DNA of 64,000 nt, from the NCBI RefSeq assembly GCF_019042735.1, contig NZ_JAHQCR010000016.1, forward strand, positions 1-64,000, given 5' to 3'. This document shows, piece after piece, positions 16,553 through 24,969 of this stretch. The notes below the pieces were generated by a model, which saw only the letters and a program-made list of their open reading frames with translations, did not search any database and was not told where the DNA came from. How positions within the stretch are numbered: the stretch's first letter is position 1; every line of letters starts with the position of its first letter. The stretch is from Evansella alkalicola (GTDB lineage: Bacteria; Bacillota; Bacilli; Bacillales; Salisediminibacteriaceae). The position numbers were made by a program, and so were the translations under genes.

Positions 16553-16798
16553 ATGAAGAAAAAGAGAGAATTCGAACCCAACCCAGAGACTCCATTAGAC
16601 CATTGGGACGATACTATTGACCCTGCGATCATGTCTGGAGATCATTGGGTGGAGGAAGAAGAAGCCCCCTTATTGAATGATGATAATAGTACAAAGATGG
16701 AGTTAGAGACACATATGCCTTATCGTGGAATGCCTGGTGAAAGGTTTATGCACCCAACACACCAAGTTGGTGAAAAAAAATGGAATGATAAAGAGTAA
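16553..16798 (+). CDS. Small protein, possibly DUF3905 family
   Basis: This 81-aa acidic protein has conserved-looking blocks FEPNPETPLDHWDDTIDP, SGDHWVEEE and GERFMHPTHQVGEKKW. These recall the DUF3905 family of Bacillales, but this is from memory of the pattern and is not certain. No membrane segment. The start is 2 nt after the previous stop, which implies coupled translation. A terminator follows. Confidence 0.6.
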   Translation: MKKKREFEPNPETPLDHWDDTIDPAIMSGDHWVEEEEAPLLNDDNSTKMELETHMPYRGMPGERFMHPTHQVGEKKWNDKE

Positions 16799-16827
16799 AA
16801 TGAAATAATTCAAGACAATAGAATGAG

Positions 16828-16872
16828 GCTGGGACAAGTAAAATGGAATACATTTATGTCCCAGCTTTTTTA
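16828..16872 (+). terminator. Terminator after the small gene pair
   Basis: GCTGGGACA (16828-16836) pairs perfectly with TGTCCCAGC (16857-16865) across a 20-nt loop and is followed by seven T. The stem shares CTGGGACAA with the terminator at 2414-2443. Confidence 0.85.
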
Positions 16873-16892
16873 CATCTTCCCGAACGTGAAAG

Positions 16893-16918
16893 CCCACTCC
16901 TTTTAGTGGGAGTATCAG
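16893..16918 (+). repeat. IS200/IS605 right-end-like hairpin, copy A
   Basis: CCCACT (16893-16898) pairs with AGTGGG (16905-16910), followed by AGTATCAG. The same layout, hairpin with TTTAG loop then AGTATCAG, recurs at 19971-19998 behind the decayed tnpB. It is probably a relic of a non-autonomous element end. Confidence 0.55.
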
Positions 16919-16939
16919 ATAGCTACCCTAAAATAAGTT

Positions 16940-17012
16940 AAACTACAGTCTACTCGTTTTCACGCAAGGTACAAGTGCGACTTCTGCTCATTCTTCGCAG
17001 TGTCTTCTTTGC
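16940..17012 (-). repeat. Dispersed intergenic repeat, copy 1
   Basis: The core 16980-17012 matches the reverse complement of 20058-20090 at 30 of 33 positions (shared ACACTGCGAAGAATGAGCAG). Weaker similarity extends outward to about 16940. The pair brackets sucCD in inverted orientation. Similar sequence recurs in Bacillaceae intergenic regions to my recollection. Confidence 0.7.
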
Positions 17013-17189
17013 CGCGGGCGAACCGCAATCCTCCACAAATTTTTTTCAATATAGCCTATAACTTAGAATTTGTAATATTTTAATTATTTAGATTATTCCG
17101 TATTAATGCAAAAGTGAGCTTATTATTCACAAAATTGTCGAAAAGTATAGTAAAATAAGCATTGTGTGATAAATGGGTGTTTCATATTA

Positions 17190-17218
17190 TTTTCACATGA
17201 TTTTCGCCCGAGCATAAT
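17190..17218 (+). promoter_or_regulatory. Possible promoter of sucCD
   Basis: TTTTCA (17190-17195), a 17-bp spacer and CATAAT (17213-17218). The -35 match is weak. It would give a leader of about 125 nt that contains the dyad at 17307-17326. Confidence 0.4.
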
Positions 17219-17306
17219 AGTTTGATAAAGGGATTTGTGATCAATTTAGCGAATCCATGTATGGAACAGATCATACAAATATGAAGTGTATGATTCAAAA
17301 CCAGTG

Positions 17307-17326
17307 ATGTGAATGAACATTCACAT
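17307..17326. promoter_or_regulatory. Perfect dyad, possible operator before sucC
   Basis: ATGTGAATG and CATTCACAT form a perfect 9-bp inverted repeat with a 2-bp spacer, about 15 bp before the sucC SD. The half-sites resemble TetR-family operators; the first 14 bases of TGAATGAACATTCA differ from the Bacillus FadR consensus, as I recall it, mainly in the missing second outer arm. The binding protein is not known. Confidence 0.5.
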
Positions 17327-17351
17327 TAATTACTCAGTAAGGAGGATGGCT

Positions 17352-18515
17352 ATGAATATCCATGAGTATCAAGGTAAAGAAATTCTAAGAAGCTACGGCG
17401 TGGCAGTTCCGAATGGTAAAGTTGCTTATTCTGTTGAAGAAGCAGTAGAGGCTGCAAAATCTTTAGGGACTGATGTAACCGTTGTAAAGGCACAAATCCA
17501 TGCAGGTGGAAGAGGTAAAGCCGGAGGGGTTAAGGTAGCTAAAAGCTTAGAGGAGGTACGTACATACGCTGATGACATCCTTGGGAAGACATTAGTCACA
17601 CATCAGACGGGTCCTGAAGGTAAGGAAGTTAAGAGACTGCTTATCGAAGAAGGATGTGATATTAAAAGTGAATATTACATTGGACTTGTAGTTGACCGTG
17701 CCACTGATCGTGTTGTAATGATGGGATCAGAAGAAGGTGGTACTGAAATTGAAGAAGTTGCTGAGAAAACTCCTGAGAAAATATTTAAGGAAGTAGTAGA
17801 TCCAGTTGTTGGACTCATGCCATACCAGGCTAGAAGACTAGCATTTAACATTAACATTCCTAAAGAGTTAGTCAGGGAAGCGGTTAAATTTATGATGGGT
17901 CTATACCAAGTGTTTGTTGATAAAGATTGTTCTATTGCTGAAATTAACCCTCTTGTAACAACAGGAGATGGTAAAGTAATGGCACTGGATGCAAAACTTA
18001 ATTTTGACTCTAATGCTTTATTCAGACAAAAGGCTGTATTAGAATATCGTGATTTAGATGAAGAAGATCCTAAAGAAATAGAAGCTTCTAAGTTTGACTT
18101 AAGTTATATTTCATTAGACGGTAATATCGGATGTATGGTAAATGGTGCAGGACTTGCAATGGCAACGATGGATATCATCAAACATTATAATGGTGATCCT
18201 GCCAACTTCCTTGATGTTGGTGGCGGCGCAACAAAAGAAAAGGTAACAGAAGCATTCAAAATCATACTTTCTGATGAAGATGTTAAAGGAATATATGTCA
18301 ACATTTTTGGTGGAATTATGAAATGTGATGTTATCGCAGAAGGTGTTGTAGCGGCGACGAAGGAAGTGGGATTAAATATTCCTCTCGTTGTACGTTTAGA
18401 AGGAACGAACGTTGATCTAGGAAAGAAAATTTTAAAAGAATCAGGACTAGATATTACAGCGGCAGATTCAATGGCCGATGGAGCAGAAAAAATCGTTTCT
18501 CTAGTTAAAGCGTAG
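17352..18515 (+). CDS. sucC: Succinyl-CoA synthetase beta subunit
   Basis: This 387-aa subunit, with SucD, interconverts succinyl-CoA and succinate with formation of ADP/GTP in the citric acid cycle. The ATP-grasp domain comes first (MNIHEYQGKEILRSYGV, HAGGRGKAGGVK) and the C-terminal CoA-ligase domain follows (GLAMATMDIIKHYNGDPANFLDVGGGA). ATG 17352 is chosen with AAGGAGGATGGCT upstream; a longer in-frame start would begin inside the dyad. sucD follows after 17 bp. Confidence 0.97.
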   Translation: MNIHEYQGKEILRSYGVAVPNGKVAYSVEEAVEAAKSLGTDVTVVKAQIHAGGRGKAGGVKVAKSLEEVRTYADDILGKTLVTHQTGPEGKEVKRLLIEEGCDIKSEYYIGLVVDRATDRVVMMGSEEGGTEIEEVAEKTPEKIFKEVVDPVVGLMPYQARRLAFNINIPKELVREAVKFMMGLYQVFVDKDCSIAEINPLVTTGDGKVMALDAKLNFDSNALFRQKAVLEYRDLDEEDPKEIEASKFDLSYISLDGNIGCMVNGAGLAMATMDIIKHYNGDPANFLDVGGGATKEKVTEAFKIILSDEDVKGIYVNIFGGIMKCDVIAEGVVAATKEVGLNIPLVVRLEGTNVDLGKKILKESGLDITAADSMADGAEKIVSLVKA

Positions 18516-18532
18516 GAAAGGCGGGATAAAAT

Positions 18533-19438
18533 ATGAGCATTTTAATCAATAAGGACACGAAAGTTATTGTTCAAGGGATTACAGGTGCTACAGGTCTATT
18601 TCACACTAAGCAGGCTGTGGAATATGGAACGAATATCGTTGGCGGTGTAACACCAGGAAAAGGCGGAACAGAAGTGGAAGGAATACCTGTATTTGATACG
18701 GTTTCTGACGCTGTTGCAAAAACTGGAGCAAATGCATCTGTTATCTACGTTCCACCTCCGTTTGCAGCTGATGCAATTATGGAAGCGGCAGATGCAGGAG
18801 TAGAGCTTGTTATCACAATTACTGAAGGTATTCCAGTAACTGACATGATAAAGGTTAAACGTTATTTGGAAGGTAAGGATACTCGATTAATAGGACCAAA
18901 CTGTCCTGGAGTTATCACACCTGAAGAATGTAAAATCGGTATTATGCCTGGTTATATTCATAAAAAAGGACATGTAGGTGTAGTATCAAGATCTGGTACA
19001 TTAACTTATGAGGCGGTTCATCAGCTCTCAACAGAGGGGATTGGACAATCAACTGCTGTAGGAATTGGTGGGGACCCAGTTAATGGAACTAATTTCATAG
19101 ATACATTGAAGCTATTCAATGAAGATCCTGATACCTATGCTGTGATAATGATCGGTGAGATCGGTGGTACAGCTGAGGAAGAAGCAGCAGAGTGGATCAA
19201 AGCAAATATGAAAAAACCAGTAGTCGGGTTTATAGGTGGTCAAACTGCACCTCCTGGGAAACGTATGGGCCATGCTGGAGCTATTATTTCAGGTGGTAAA
19301 GGAACAGCTGCTGAGAAGATTAAAACACTCCAGTCTTGTGGTGTGGAGGTAGCAGAAACGCCAGCAGTTATGGGTGAAACATTAATCAAAGTCCTGAAGG
19401 AAACAGGCCTTTACGAACAATGTGTGACACATAAATAA
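18533..19438 (+). CDS. sucD: Succinyl-CoA synthetase alpha subunit
   Basis: The 301-aa CoA-binding subunit carries the phosphorylated histidine. The Rossmann N-domain includes GITGATGLFHTKQAVEYGT, and the active-site His247 is in GKRMGHAGAI. It is translated from ATG 18533 with GGCGGG upstream and forms an operon with sucC. Confidence 0.97.
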   Translation: MSILINKDTKVIVQGITGATGLFHTKQAVEYGTNIVGGVTPGKGGTEVEGIPVFDTVSDAVAKTGANASVIYVPPPFAADAIMEAADAGVELVITITEGIPVTDMIKVKRYLEGKDTRLIGPNCPGVITPEECKIGIMPGYIHKKGHVGVVSRSGTLTYEAVHQLSTEGIGQSTAVGIGGDPVNGTNFIDTLKLFNEDPDTYAVIMIGEIGGTAEEEAAEWIKANMKKPVVGFIGGQTAPPGKRMGHAGAIISGGKGTAAEKIKTLQSCGVEVAETPAVMGETLIKVLKETGLYEQCVTHK

Positions 19439-19456
19439 GATTCTTCATTGCCTACT

Positions 19457-19478
19457 CCCCTAGATTTGTCTCTAGGGG
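19457..19478 (+). terminator. Probable terminator of sucCD
   Basis: CCCCTAGA and TCTAGGGG form a perfect 8-bp stem with a 6-nt loop 18 nt after the sucD stop. No T run follows directly, so it may be a processing or stabilising stem instead. Confidence 0.5.
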
Positions 19479-19554
19479 ATCTAGGCCTTCTATTAATTAA
19501 ATCCTCTTTTTATTCCTTAGAAACTTATCGATAAAAATCCCAAATCACTAATAA

Positions 19555-19893
19555 CGTTTAATAATCAAATTTAGACTTTTACAGGAAAAGAAACGTCTTC
19601 ATGAAAGATGGATTGATTTTGGATTTTACAAAATACAAAGAGATTTATACTCTGCATTACTGTTAATGAACTGTAAAAATAACTTAAACGAAATAGATAG
19701 AGATAGGTGTAACCAGAGTTTCGATCAATTTAGGTCCATGCATGATTTAGAGATAGTACGGTTGAAATTGAAAGAAAAAACACCCGTTAGCATGGGCGTT
19801 TAAAGATGAATATCGGTTTAGGAACGAACCGAAACGAATGCTAATAGAAACAGAGTTTTCTTTGTTCGTAAAAGCCTAGTTGAACATATATGA
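19555..19893 (+). pseudogene. Decayed TnpB (IS200/IS605 OrfB) C-terminal fragment
   Basis: An open stretch at 19555-19803 encodes KKRLHERWIDFGFYKIQRDL, then YSALLLMNCK and further RCNQSFDQFRSMHDLEIVRL and SMGV. This pattern (RW...G.KIQRDLYSA.L.MN...C...F..F...H..E..RLK...SMG) is the C-terminal end of a common TnpB-like IS200/IS605 protein of Firmicutes. The start, RuvC core and zinc ribbon are gone. A second open stretch to 19893 in another frame (NRNRVFFVRKSLVEHI) may be the frameshifted tail. Right-end hairpins follow. Confidence 0.65.
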
Positions 19894-19922
19894 GTTCTGA
19901 TGTGTTGTAACTTGAAGAGTTC

Positions 19923-19945
19923 ATTCTCTTTTAGTGAGAATATCG
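19923..19945 (+). repeat. Right-end-like hairpin, copy B
   Basis: ATTCTC (19923-19928) pairs with GAGAAT (19936-19941), followed by ATCGG. With loop TTTTAGT it parallels copies A and C but with a different stem sequence. It lies about 30 bp after the tnpB relic. Confidence 0.45.
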
Positions 19946-19970
19946 GAGTAGTATATAAGTAAACTAGAAC

Positions 19971-19998
19971 CCCATTCCTTTAGGTGTGGGAGTATCAG
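19971..19998 (+). repeat. Right-end-like hairpin, copy C
   Basis: CCCATTCCT and AGGTGTGGG pair with one mismatch, followed by AGTATCAG as in copy A. Its place downstream of the tnpB relic fits the right end and guide-RNA 3' hairpin of an IS200/IS605 element. Confidence 0.55.
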
Positions 19999-20057
19999 GA
20001 AAAGTAGAAACATCTCGCATTGGTGTCGAAGTTACACTGGTTCCTGTGGGATTAACT

Positions 20058-20140
20058 GCAAAGCAAACACTGCGAAGAATGAGCAGATGTTTTACATGTG
20101 CTTGTGATAAAAGCGAGTCTCTGTAGTGAGTTTAATTTTG
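20058..20140 (+). repeat. Dispersed intergenic repeat, copy 2
   Basis: The core at 20058-20090 is the inverted partner of 16980-17012 (30 of 33 bases). Weaker similarity continues into TGTGATAAAAGCGAG and CTGTAG blocks. Confidence 0.7.
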
Positions 20141-20194
20141 AAATGCGATTTTTAATTGGATAAAAAAATAATCGTGAGGAAGGGTCGAAACAAA

Positions 20195-21067
20195 ATGAAT
20201 AAAATTATCGATCGTCTTTTACATATCCATTATTGCTGCTACGGTAATTGTAGAATCGTAACAAATATTTTTCAACAAGATCCGACATTGACCGAGGTAT
20301 ATAAAATGGATGAGTGGGATCTTATAAAAAAATGTCATTTCCCACAAAAACAAGCGATACAGTTCATACGTCTTTTAAAAGAAGTAAATTGTGAAAAACT
20401 GAAAATAGAATACAATAACAAAGGTATCAACTATATTTCTATCTTCGATGCTGATTACCCACCTTTACTGAAAACAATCTATGATCCCCCCCTAATCATT
20501 TACTATCAAGGAAATAAACAGCTTTTTTCACTACCTCATCATTTAAGTGTCGTTGGCACTAGACACCCAAGTCACTACATAAAAGACGAGCTAGAAAAAG
20601 TTCTACAACCTGTACTAGAGCGGAATATTGTTATCGTTAGTGGTATGGCATTAGGAGTTGATAAAATGGCCCATGAAACTACGATACTATACAACGGACA
20701 TACCATTGGTGTTTTAGCATATGGTTTAGACCATATCTATCCCCTTTCTAATAAAGATTTGTTCCAATCTATGAAAAAAGATCATTTACTCATGTCGGAA
20801 TATCCTCCTTACGTACGTCCACAAAAATGGCAATTTCCAGAACGTAACAGGTTAATAAGCGGTCTTTCAAGAGGGACTTTAGTTGTTGAAGCAAAGGAAC
20901 GGAGTGGTTCCTTAATAACAAGTGACTTAGCTCTTCAACAAGGACGAGATGTTTATGCTTTTCCTGGGCGTATTTTTAGTGAAGAATCAATAGGGACGAA
21001 TAAGTTAATACAAGAAGGTGCAAAAATGATACTACATGGTAATGATATTTTGGAAGAATATTTTTAA
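20195..21067 (+). CDS. dprA: DNA-processing protein DprA
   Basis: This 290-aa protein loads RecA on incoming single strands during transformation. The Rossmann-like fold shows VVGTRHPS, VSGMALGVDKMAHE and FPERNRLISGLSRGTLVVEA, with SGSLITSDLALQQGRDVYAFPG at the end. There is no C-terminal winged-helix domain, as in Bacillus DprA. ATG 20195 is taken, with GAGGAAGGG about 10 nt upstream; a TTG at 20156 lacks an SD. It is followed by topA with its own promoter. Confidence 0.94.
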   Translation: MNKIIDRLLHIHYCCYGNCRIVTNIFQQDPTLTEVYKMDEWDLIKKCHFPQKQAIQFIRLLKEVNCEKLKIEYNNKGINYISIFDADYPPLLKTIYDPPLIIYYQGNKQLFSLPHHLSVVGTRHPSHYIKDELEKVLQPVLERNIVIVSGMALGVDKMAHETTILYNGHTIGVLAYGLDHIYPLSNKDLFQSMKKDHLLMSEYPPYVRPQKWQFPERNRLISGLSRGTLVVEAKERSGSLITSDLALQQGRDVYAFPGRIFSEESIGTNKLIQEGAKMILHGNDILEEYF

Positions 21068-21207
21068 TAGATAGTATAAAAAAAAGGGGAGGTTGTGAAG
21101 AATTTAAGTGTTCGCAAAATTTAAAAATTCAAATAATTTTTTTGATTAAAATCCTTGTTATGAGTGAGGGTAGGAAAGAAAATTTCAAAAAATTAATCAA
21201 AACATGT

Positions 21208-21236
21208 TTGACAAATCGTGAAATAGTGTTTAATAA
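21208..21236 (+). promoter_or_regulatory. Sigma-A promoter of topA
   Basis: TTGACA (21208-21213), a 17-bp spacer and TAATAA (21231-21236), about 90 bp before topA. A CodY-box-like AAATTTCAAAAAATT (21180-21194, 13 of 15 to the consensus) is just upstream, but the AT-rich background makes chance likely. Confidence 0.65.
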
Positions 21237-21325
21237 TAGGGAAGATTTTACTTTACAATTTTTTTAGTGAGGATTTATTAGGATAAAGGAATAAAGTTAA
21301 CCTCTAAAGGGGGAGGATTTTGGGT

Positions 21326-23398
21326 ATGTCCGATTACTTAGTGATCGTGGAATCGCCCGCAAAAGCGAAAACAATCGGAAAATATTTGGGTAAAAAATAT
21401 ACTGTAAAAGCATCAATGGGACATGTAATTGATTTACCAAAAAGTCAAATGGGTGTTGATGTGGAAGATGGATATAATCCTAAATATATAACAATTCGTG
21501 GCAAGGGACCGATTCTCAAAGAATTAAAAGCAGCTGCTAAAAAGGCAAAACGCATTTATCTTGCAGCCGACCCCGATCGTGAAGGGGAGGCAATCGCCTG
21601 GCATCTAGCTCACAGCTTAAAAATTGATGAAGATTCAAAATGTCGCGTTGTATTTAATGAAATTACGAAACAGGCAATAAAAGACTCTTTTAAGACACCG
21701 CGAAAGATTGATATGAATCTTGTAGATGCTCAACAGGCAAGACGTGTACTTGACCGACTAGTTGGATACAACATTAGCCCATTGCTTTGGAAAAAGGTGA
21801 AAAAGGGTTTAAGTGCAGGAAGAGTACAGTCTGTGGCAGTAAAGATGATTATTGATAGGGAGAAAGAGATTAATGCTTTTGAGCCAGAAGAATACTGGAC
21901 GATTGAAGCCAAACTCCATAAGGATAAGGAAGAGTTTGTAGCAAAATTTGTTTCCATTAACGGTGAAAAGAAAGATTTAAAGTCTAAAGAAGATGTGGAC
22001 AAAGTTTTACAAGCATTGTCTGGTGACTCCTTTAAAATTGCGCAAGTAAAGAAGAAGGAACGTAAAAGAAACCCTGTTGTTCCTTTTACTACATCGTCAT
22101 TACAACAGGAAGCAGCTAGGAAGTTAAATTTCCGGGCCAAGAAAACGATGATGCTAGCACAACAGTTATATGAAGGGGTGGATATAGGTAAAGAAGGTAC
22201 GGTTGGTCTCATTACTTATATGAGAACGGACTCTACTAGAATATCTGACACTGCTAAAGGAGAAACAGCTCAATACATTGAATCTAACTATGGTAAAGAG
22301 TATTTAAATACAGAGAAAGCAAAGGAAAAAAAGGGTGCAAAAACACAAGATGCACACGAAGCTATCCGCCCAACCTCTGTTATGTTGGACCCTAAAACAG
22401 TGAAGTCTTACCTTAGTCGAGATCAGTTAAGACTATATAAGCTTATATGGGAGAGACTTGTTGCTAGCCAAATGGCACCTGCTATTCTCGATACAATGTC
22501 TGTTGATATTGACAATAATGGTGTTGTTTTTAGGGCAAATGGTTCTAAATTGAAATTCCCAGGATTTATGAAGGTTTATATTGAAGGTAATGATGATGGG
22601 AAAAAAGAAGAGGATAAACTGCTACCTGAAATGAATGAAGGTGAGCTAGTGAAATCTGAAACGATTGAGCCTAATCAACACTTTACCCAGCCTCCACCAC
22701 GTTATACGGAGGCGAGACTTGTAAAAACAATGGAGGAGTTAGGTATAGGAAGGCCTTCTACCTATGCACCGACATTAGATACGATTCAGCGTCGTGGGTA
22801 TGTCGCCCTTGAAGAAAAACGATTTATTCCAACAGAACTGGGTGAAATAGTATTAGAGTTAATTGAGGAATTCTTTCCAGAGATTCTAAATGTAGATTTC
22901 ACAGCGAAAATGGAAAATGATCTTGATTCTGTTGAAGATGGGGAAGAGAATTGGATTAAAGTTATAGACCATTTTTATGGTGACTTCGAAAAACGCTTGA
23001 AGAAAGCGGAAGAAGAGATGGAAGAAGTGGAAATTAAAGATGAACCTGCTGGAGAAGACTGTGAGAAATGTGGCCATGAAATGGTCTACAAGATGGGACG
23101 CTTCGGTAAGTTTATGGCATGTTCTAATTTCCCAGAATGTAGAAATACGAAGGCGATCATAAAAGAAGTCGGTGTGAAATGTCCTGAATGTAAAGAAGGA
23201 AATATCGTAGAACGCAGAAGTAAAAAACGAAGAATTTTTTATGGGTGTGATCGTTATCCAGAGTGTGAGTTTCTATCTTGGGATAAACCGATTGCGCGAA
23301 CTTGTCCGAAATGTGACCATATGCTAGTGGAGAAGAAATCGAAAAAAGGGACAAATGTTCAATGTGTTCACTGTGACTATAAAGAAAGTCAAAACTAA
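21326..23398 (+). CDS. topA: DNA topoisomerase I
   Basis: This 690-aa type IA enzyme relaxes negative supercoils. The Toprim domain is at the N-terminus (VIVESPAKAKTI, AADPDREGEAIAWH), the catalytic Tyr298 is in GLITYMRTDSTR, and the C-terminus has three C4 zinc ribbons (CEKC...C...C, CPEC..., CPKC...CVHC). ATG 21326 is preferred, with GGGGGAGG upstream and the MSDYLVIVES family start. The length equals that of Bacillus TopA. Confidence 0.97.
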   Translation: MSDYLVIVESPAKAKTIGKYLGKKYTVKASMGHVIDLPKSQMGVDVEDGYNPKYITIRGKGPILKELKAAAKKAKRIYLAADPDREGEAIAWHLAHSLKIDEDSKCRVVFNEITKQAIKDSFKTPRKIDMNLVDAQQARRVLDRLVGYNISPLLWKKVKKGLSAGRVQSVAVKMIIDREKEINAFEPEEYWTIEAKLHKDKEEFVAKFVSINGEKKDLKSKEDVDKVLQALSGDSFKIAQVKKKERKRNPVVPFTTSSLQQEAARKLNFRAKKTMMLAQQLYEGVDIGKEGTVGLITYMRTDSTRISDTAKGETAQYIESNYGKEYLNTEKAKEKKGAKTQDAHEAIRPTSVMLDPKTVKSYLSRDQLRLYKLIWERLVASQMAPAILDTMSVDIDNNGVVFRANGSKLKFPGFMKVYIEGNDDGKKEEDKLLPEMNEGELVKSETIEPNQHFTQPPPRYTEARLVKTMEELGIGRPSTYAPTLDTIQRRGYVALEEKRFIPTELGEIVLELIEEFFPEILNVDFTAKMENDLDSVEDGEENWIKVIDHFYGDFEKRLKKAEEEMEEVEIKDEPAGEDCEKCGHEMVYKMGRFGKFMACSNFPECRNTKAIIKEVGVKCPECKEGNIVERRSKKRRIFYGCDRYPECEFLSWDKPIARTCPKCDHMLVEKKSKKGTNVQCVHCDYKESQN

Positions 23399-23456
23399 AA
23401 AGTTGAAAGTTTAAATAGAGTCATGTATATTTATTTATTGACTGTATTAATTTACT

Positions 23457-23536
23457 AAAGTGCAATGTCTTCCAAGACAGTAGTTGCCTGATATTTTACA
23501 GTGAGGCATCTATTTGAGTGGGACACTGCACTTTTC
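23457..23536 (+). terminator. Branched stem-loop terminator between topA and trmFO
   Basis: A 13-position stem (23457-23469 with 23522-23534, one mismatch) closes a 52-nt inner part with a second hairpin (TGCCT with AGGCA) and runs into CTTTTCTAT. It may terminate topA. The size and inner stem are larger than a plain terminator, so a structured regulatory RNA is an alternative. Confidence 0.6.
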
Positions 23537-23650
23537 TATATCATTGGCTCTTTAAACTTTATTGAAGTTTTTAGAGAAAAATATTCTAACGATTTGAGCT
23601 TCTAAAGCAGTACGCTTGGCTGAAGCCTTTCTTGATAGGAGGATTCATTT

Positions 23651-24955
23651 GTGAAACAACATGTAAATGTCATTGGTGCCGGATTGGCAGGGAGTGAAGC
23701 CGCATGGCAGCTAGCGAAAAGGGGCATTCCAGTTCACCTTTATGAGATGAGACCTAAAAAGCAAACACCTGCTCATCATACAGATAAATTTGCAGAGCTT
23801 GTCTGCAGTAACTCTTTAAGAGCTGATACACTTACAAATGCTGTAGGTGTACTTAAGGAAGAGATGAGAAAGCTAGATTCAGTAATTATACAATCGGCAG
23901 ATCATTGTAAAGTTCCTGCAGGAGGTGCCCTTGCAGTGGATCGCCATGAATTCGCAGCCCATGTTACTGAATCCGTAAAAAATCATGAACTTGTTACTGT
24001 ATTTAGTGAAGAAGTGACTGGAATACCTGAAGGACCTACTATCATTGCTACAGGTCCCCTAACATCTGAAAGTCTTTCCAATGAATTGAAGGCATTGACA
24101 GGTGAAGAATACTTATACTTTTACGATGCTGCTGCGCCAATAATAGAAACTGACTCCATTGATCGTGAAAAGGTGTATTTAAAATCCCGTTATGATAAAG
24201 GGGAAGCAGCATACTTAAATTGTCCTATGACGGAAGAGGAATTTGATCGCTTTTACAATGCATTAATAGAGGCGGAAACTGTACCTGTAAAAGAATTTGA
24301 AAAAGAGATGTTCTTTGAAGGGTGTATGCCGATCGAGGTGATGGCAAAGCGGGGACGTAAAACAATGCTGTTTGGACCATTAAAACCAGTTGGGCTGGAA
24401 GATCCAAAAACAGATAAGCGTCCATTTGCAGTGGTTCAATTGCGTCAGGACAATAGTTCTGGTACGCTATATAATATTGTTGGTTTTCAGACACATATGA
24501 AGTGGGGTCCACAAAAAGAGGTTATTCAATTAATTCCTGGGCTTGAAAATGCTGAAATCGTTAGGTACGGTGTGATGCATAGAAACACTTTCATAAACTC
24601 TCCTAACCTGCTGAATGCAACTTATCAATATAAGCATCGTGACGATTTATTCTTTGCCGGTCAAATGACTGGAGTTGAAGGATACGTGGAATCTGCCGCT
24701 GCTGGATTAGTTGCAGGAATTAATGCAGCAAGATTTGTTAGTGGACAAGATACAGTTACATTCCCAGAGGAAACAGTTATTGGGGCAATGGCTCATTATA
24801 TTACTACTGCAAATCCTGATAACTTTCAACCGATCAATGCTAACTTCGGCTTATTACCTCCTTTTGAAAAAAGGATTAGGAACAAGAAAGAAAGAAACGA
24901 ACAGCATGCTGAACGTGCATTGGGAACAATTCAGAATTTTGTGAAAAAATTGTAA
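23651..24955 (+). CDS. trmFO: Folate-dependent tRNA (uracil-5-)-methyltransferase TrmFO
   Basis: This 434-aa FAD enzyme makes m5U54 in tRNA using methylene-tetrahydrofolate. The FAD-binding GAGLAGSEAAWQLAKRG is at the N-terminus, with HHTDKFAELVCSNSLR and a late GQMTGVEGYVESAA flavin motif. Start is GTG 23651 with AGGAGG upstream. Place between topA and xerC is conserved in Bacillales. Confidence 0.97.
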   Translation: MKQHVNVIGAGLAGSEAAWQLAKRGIPVHLYEMRPKKQTPAHHTDKFAELVCSNSLRADTLTNAVGVLKEEMRKLDSVIIQSADHCKVPAGGALAVDRHEFAAHVTESVKNHELVTVFSEEVTGIPEGPTIIATGPLTSESLSNELKALTGEEYLYFYDAAAPIIETDSIDREKVYLKSRYDKGEAAYLNCPMTEEEFDRFYNALIEAETVPVKEFEKEMFFEGCMPIEVMAKRGRKTMLFGPLKPVGLEDPKTDKRPFAVVQLRQDNSSGTLYNIVGFQTHMKWGPQKEVIQLIPGLENAEIVRYGVMHRNTFINSPNLLNATYQYKHRDDLFFAGQMTGVEGYVESAAAGLVAGINAARFVSGQDTVTFPEETVIGAMAHYITTANPDNFQPINANFGLLPPFEKRIRNKKERNEQHAERALGTIQNFVKKL

Positions 24956-24969
24956 ACTTTATTGAAAGG

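Larger units (their letters stand above)
16873..17351. other. Long intergenic region before sucC
   Basis: This stretch of about 480 bp has no supported gene. It holds a right-end-like hairpin (16893-16918), an inverted copy of a dispersed repeat (about 16940-17012) followed by a GC-rich patch near 17011-17035, an AT-rich part, a weak promoter (17190-17218) and a perfect dyad (17307-17326). Confidence 0.7.
19479..20194. other. Long intergenic region between sucD and dprA
   Basis: This region of about 715 bp holds no intact gene. It contains a decayed tnpB-like fragment (19555-19893), two right-end-like hairpins (19923-19945 and 19971-19998) and the second copy of the dispersed repeat (20058-20140). 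Confidence 0.75.

Noticed and set aside
19771..19803. Hairpin AAACACCC/GGGCGTTT as a minus-strand terminator
   Set aside because: It could stop a minus-strand transcript, but no minus-strand gene is near, and it lies within the tnpB relic reading frame.
21180..21194. CodY binding site before topA
   Set aside because: 13 of 15 matches, but the region is very AT-rich and topA is not a known CodY target, so it is not listed as a feature of its own.
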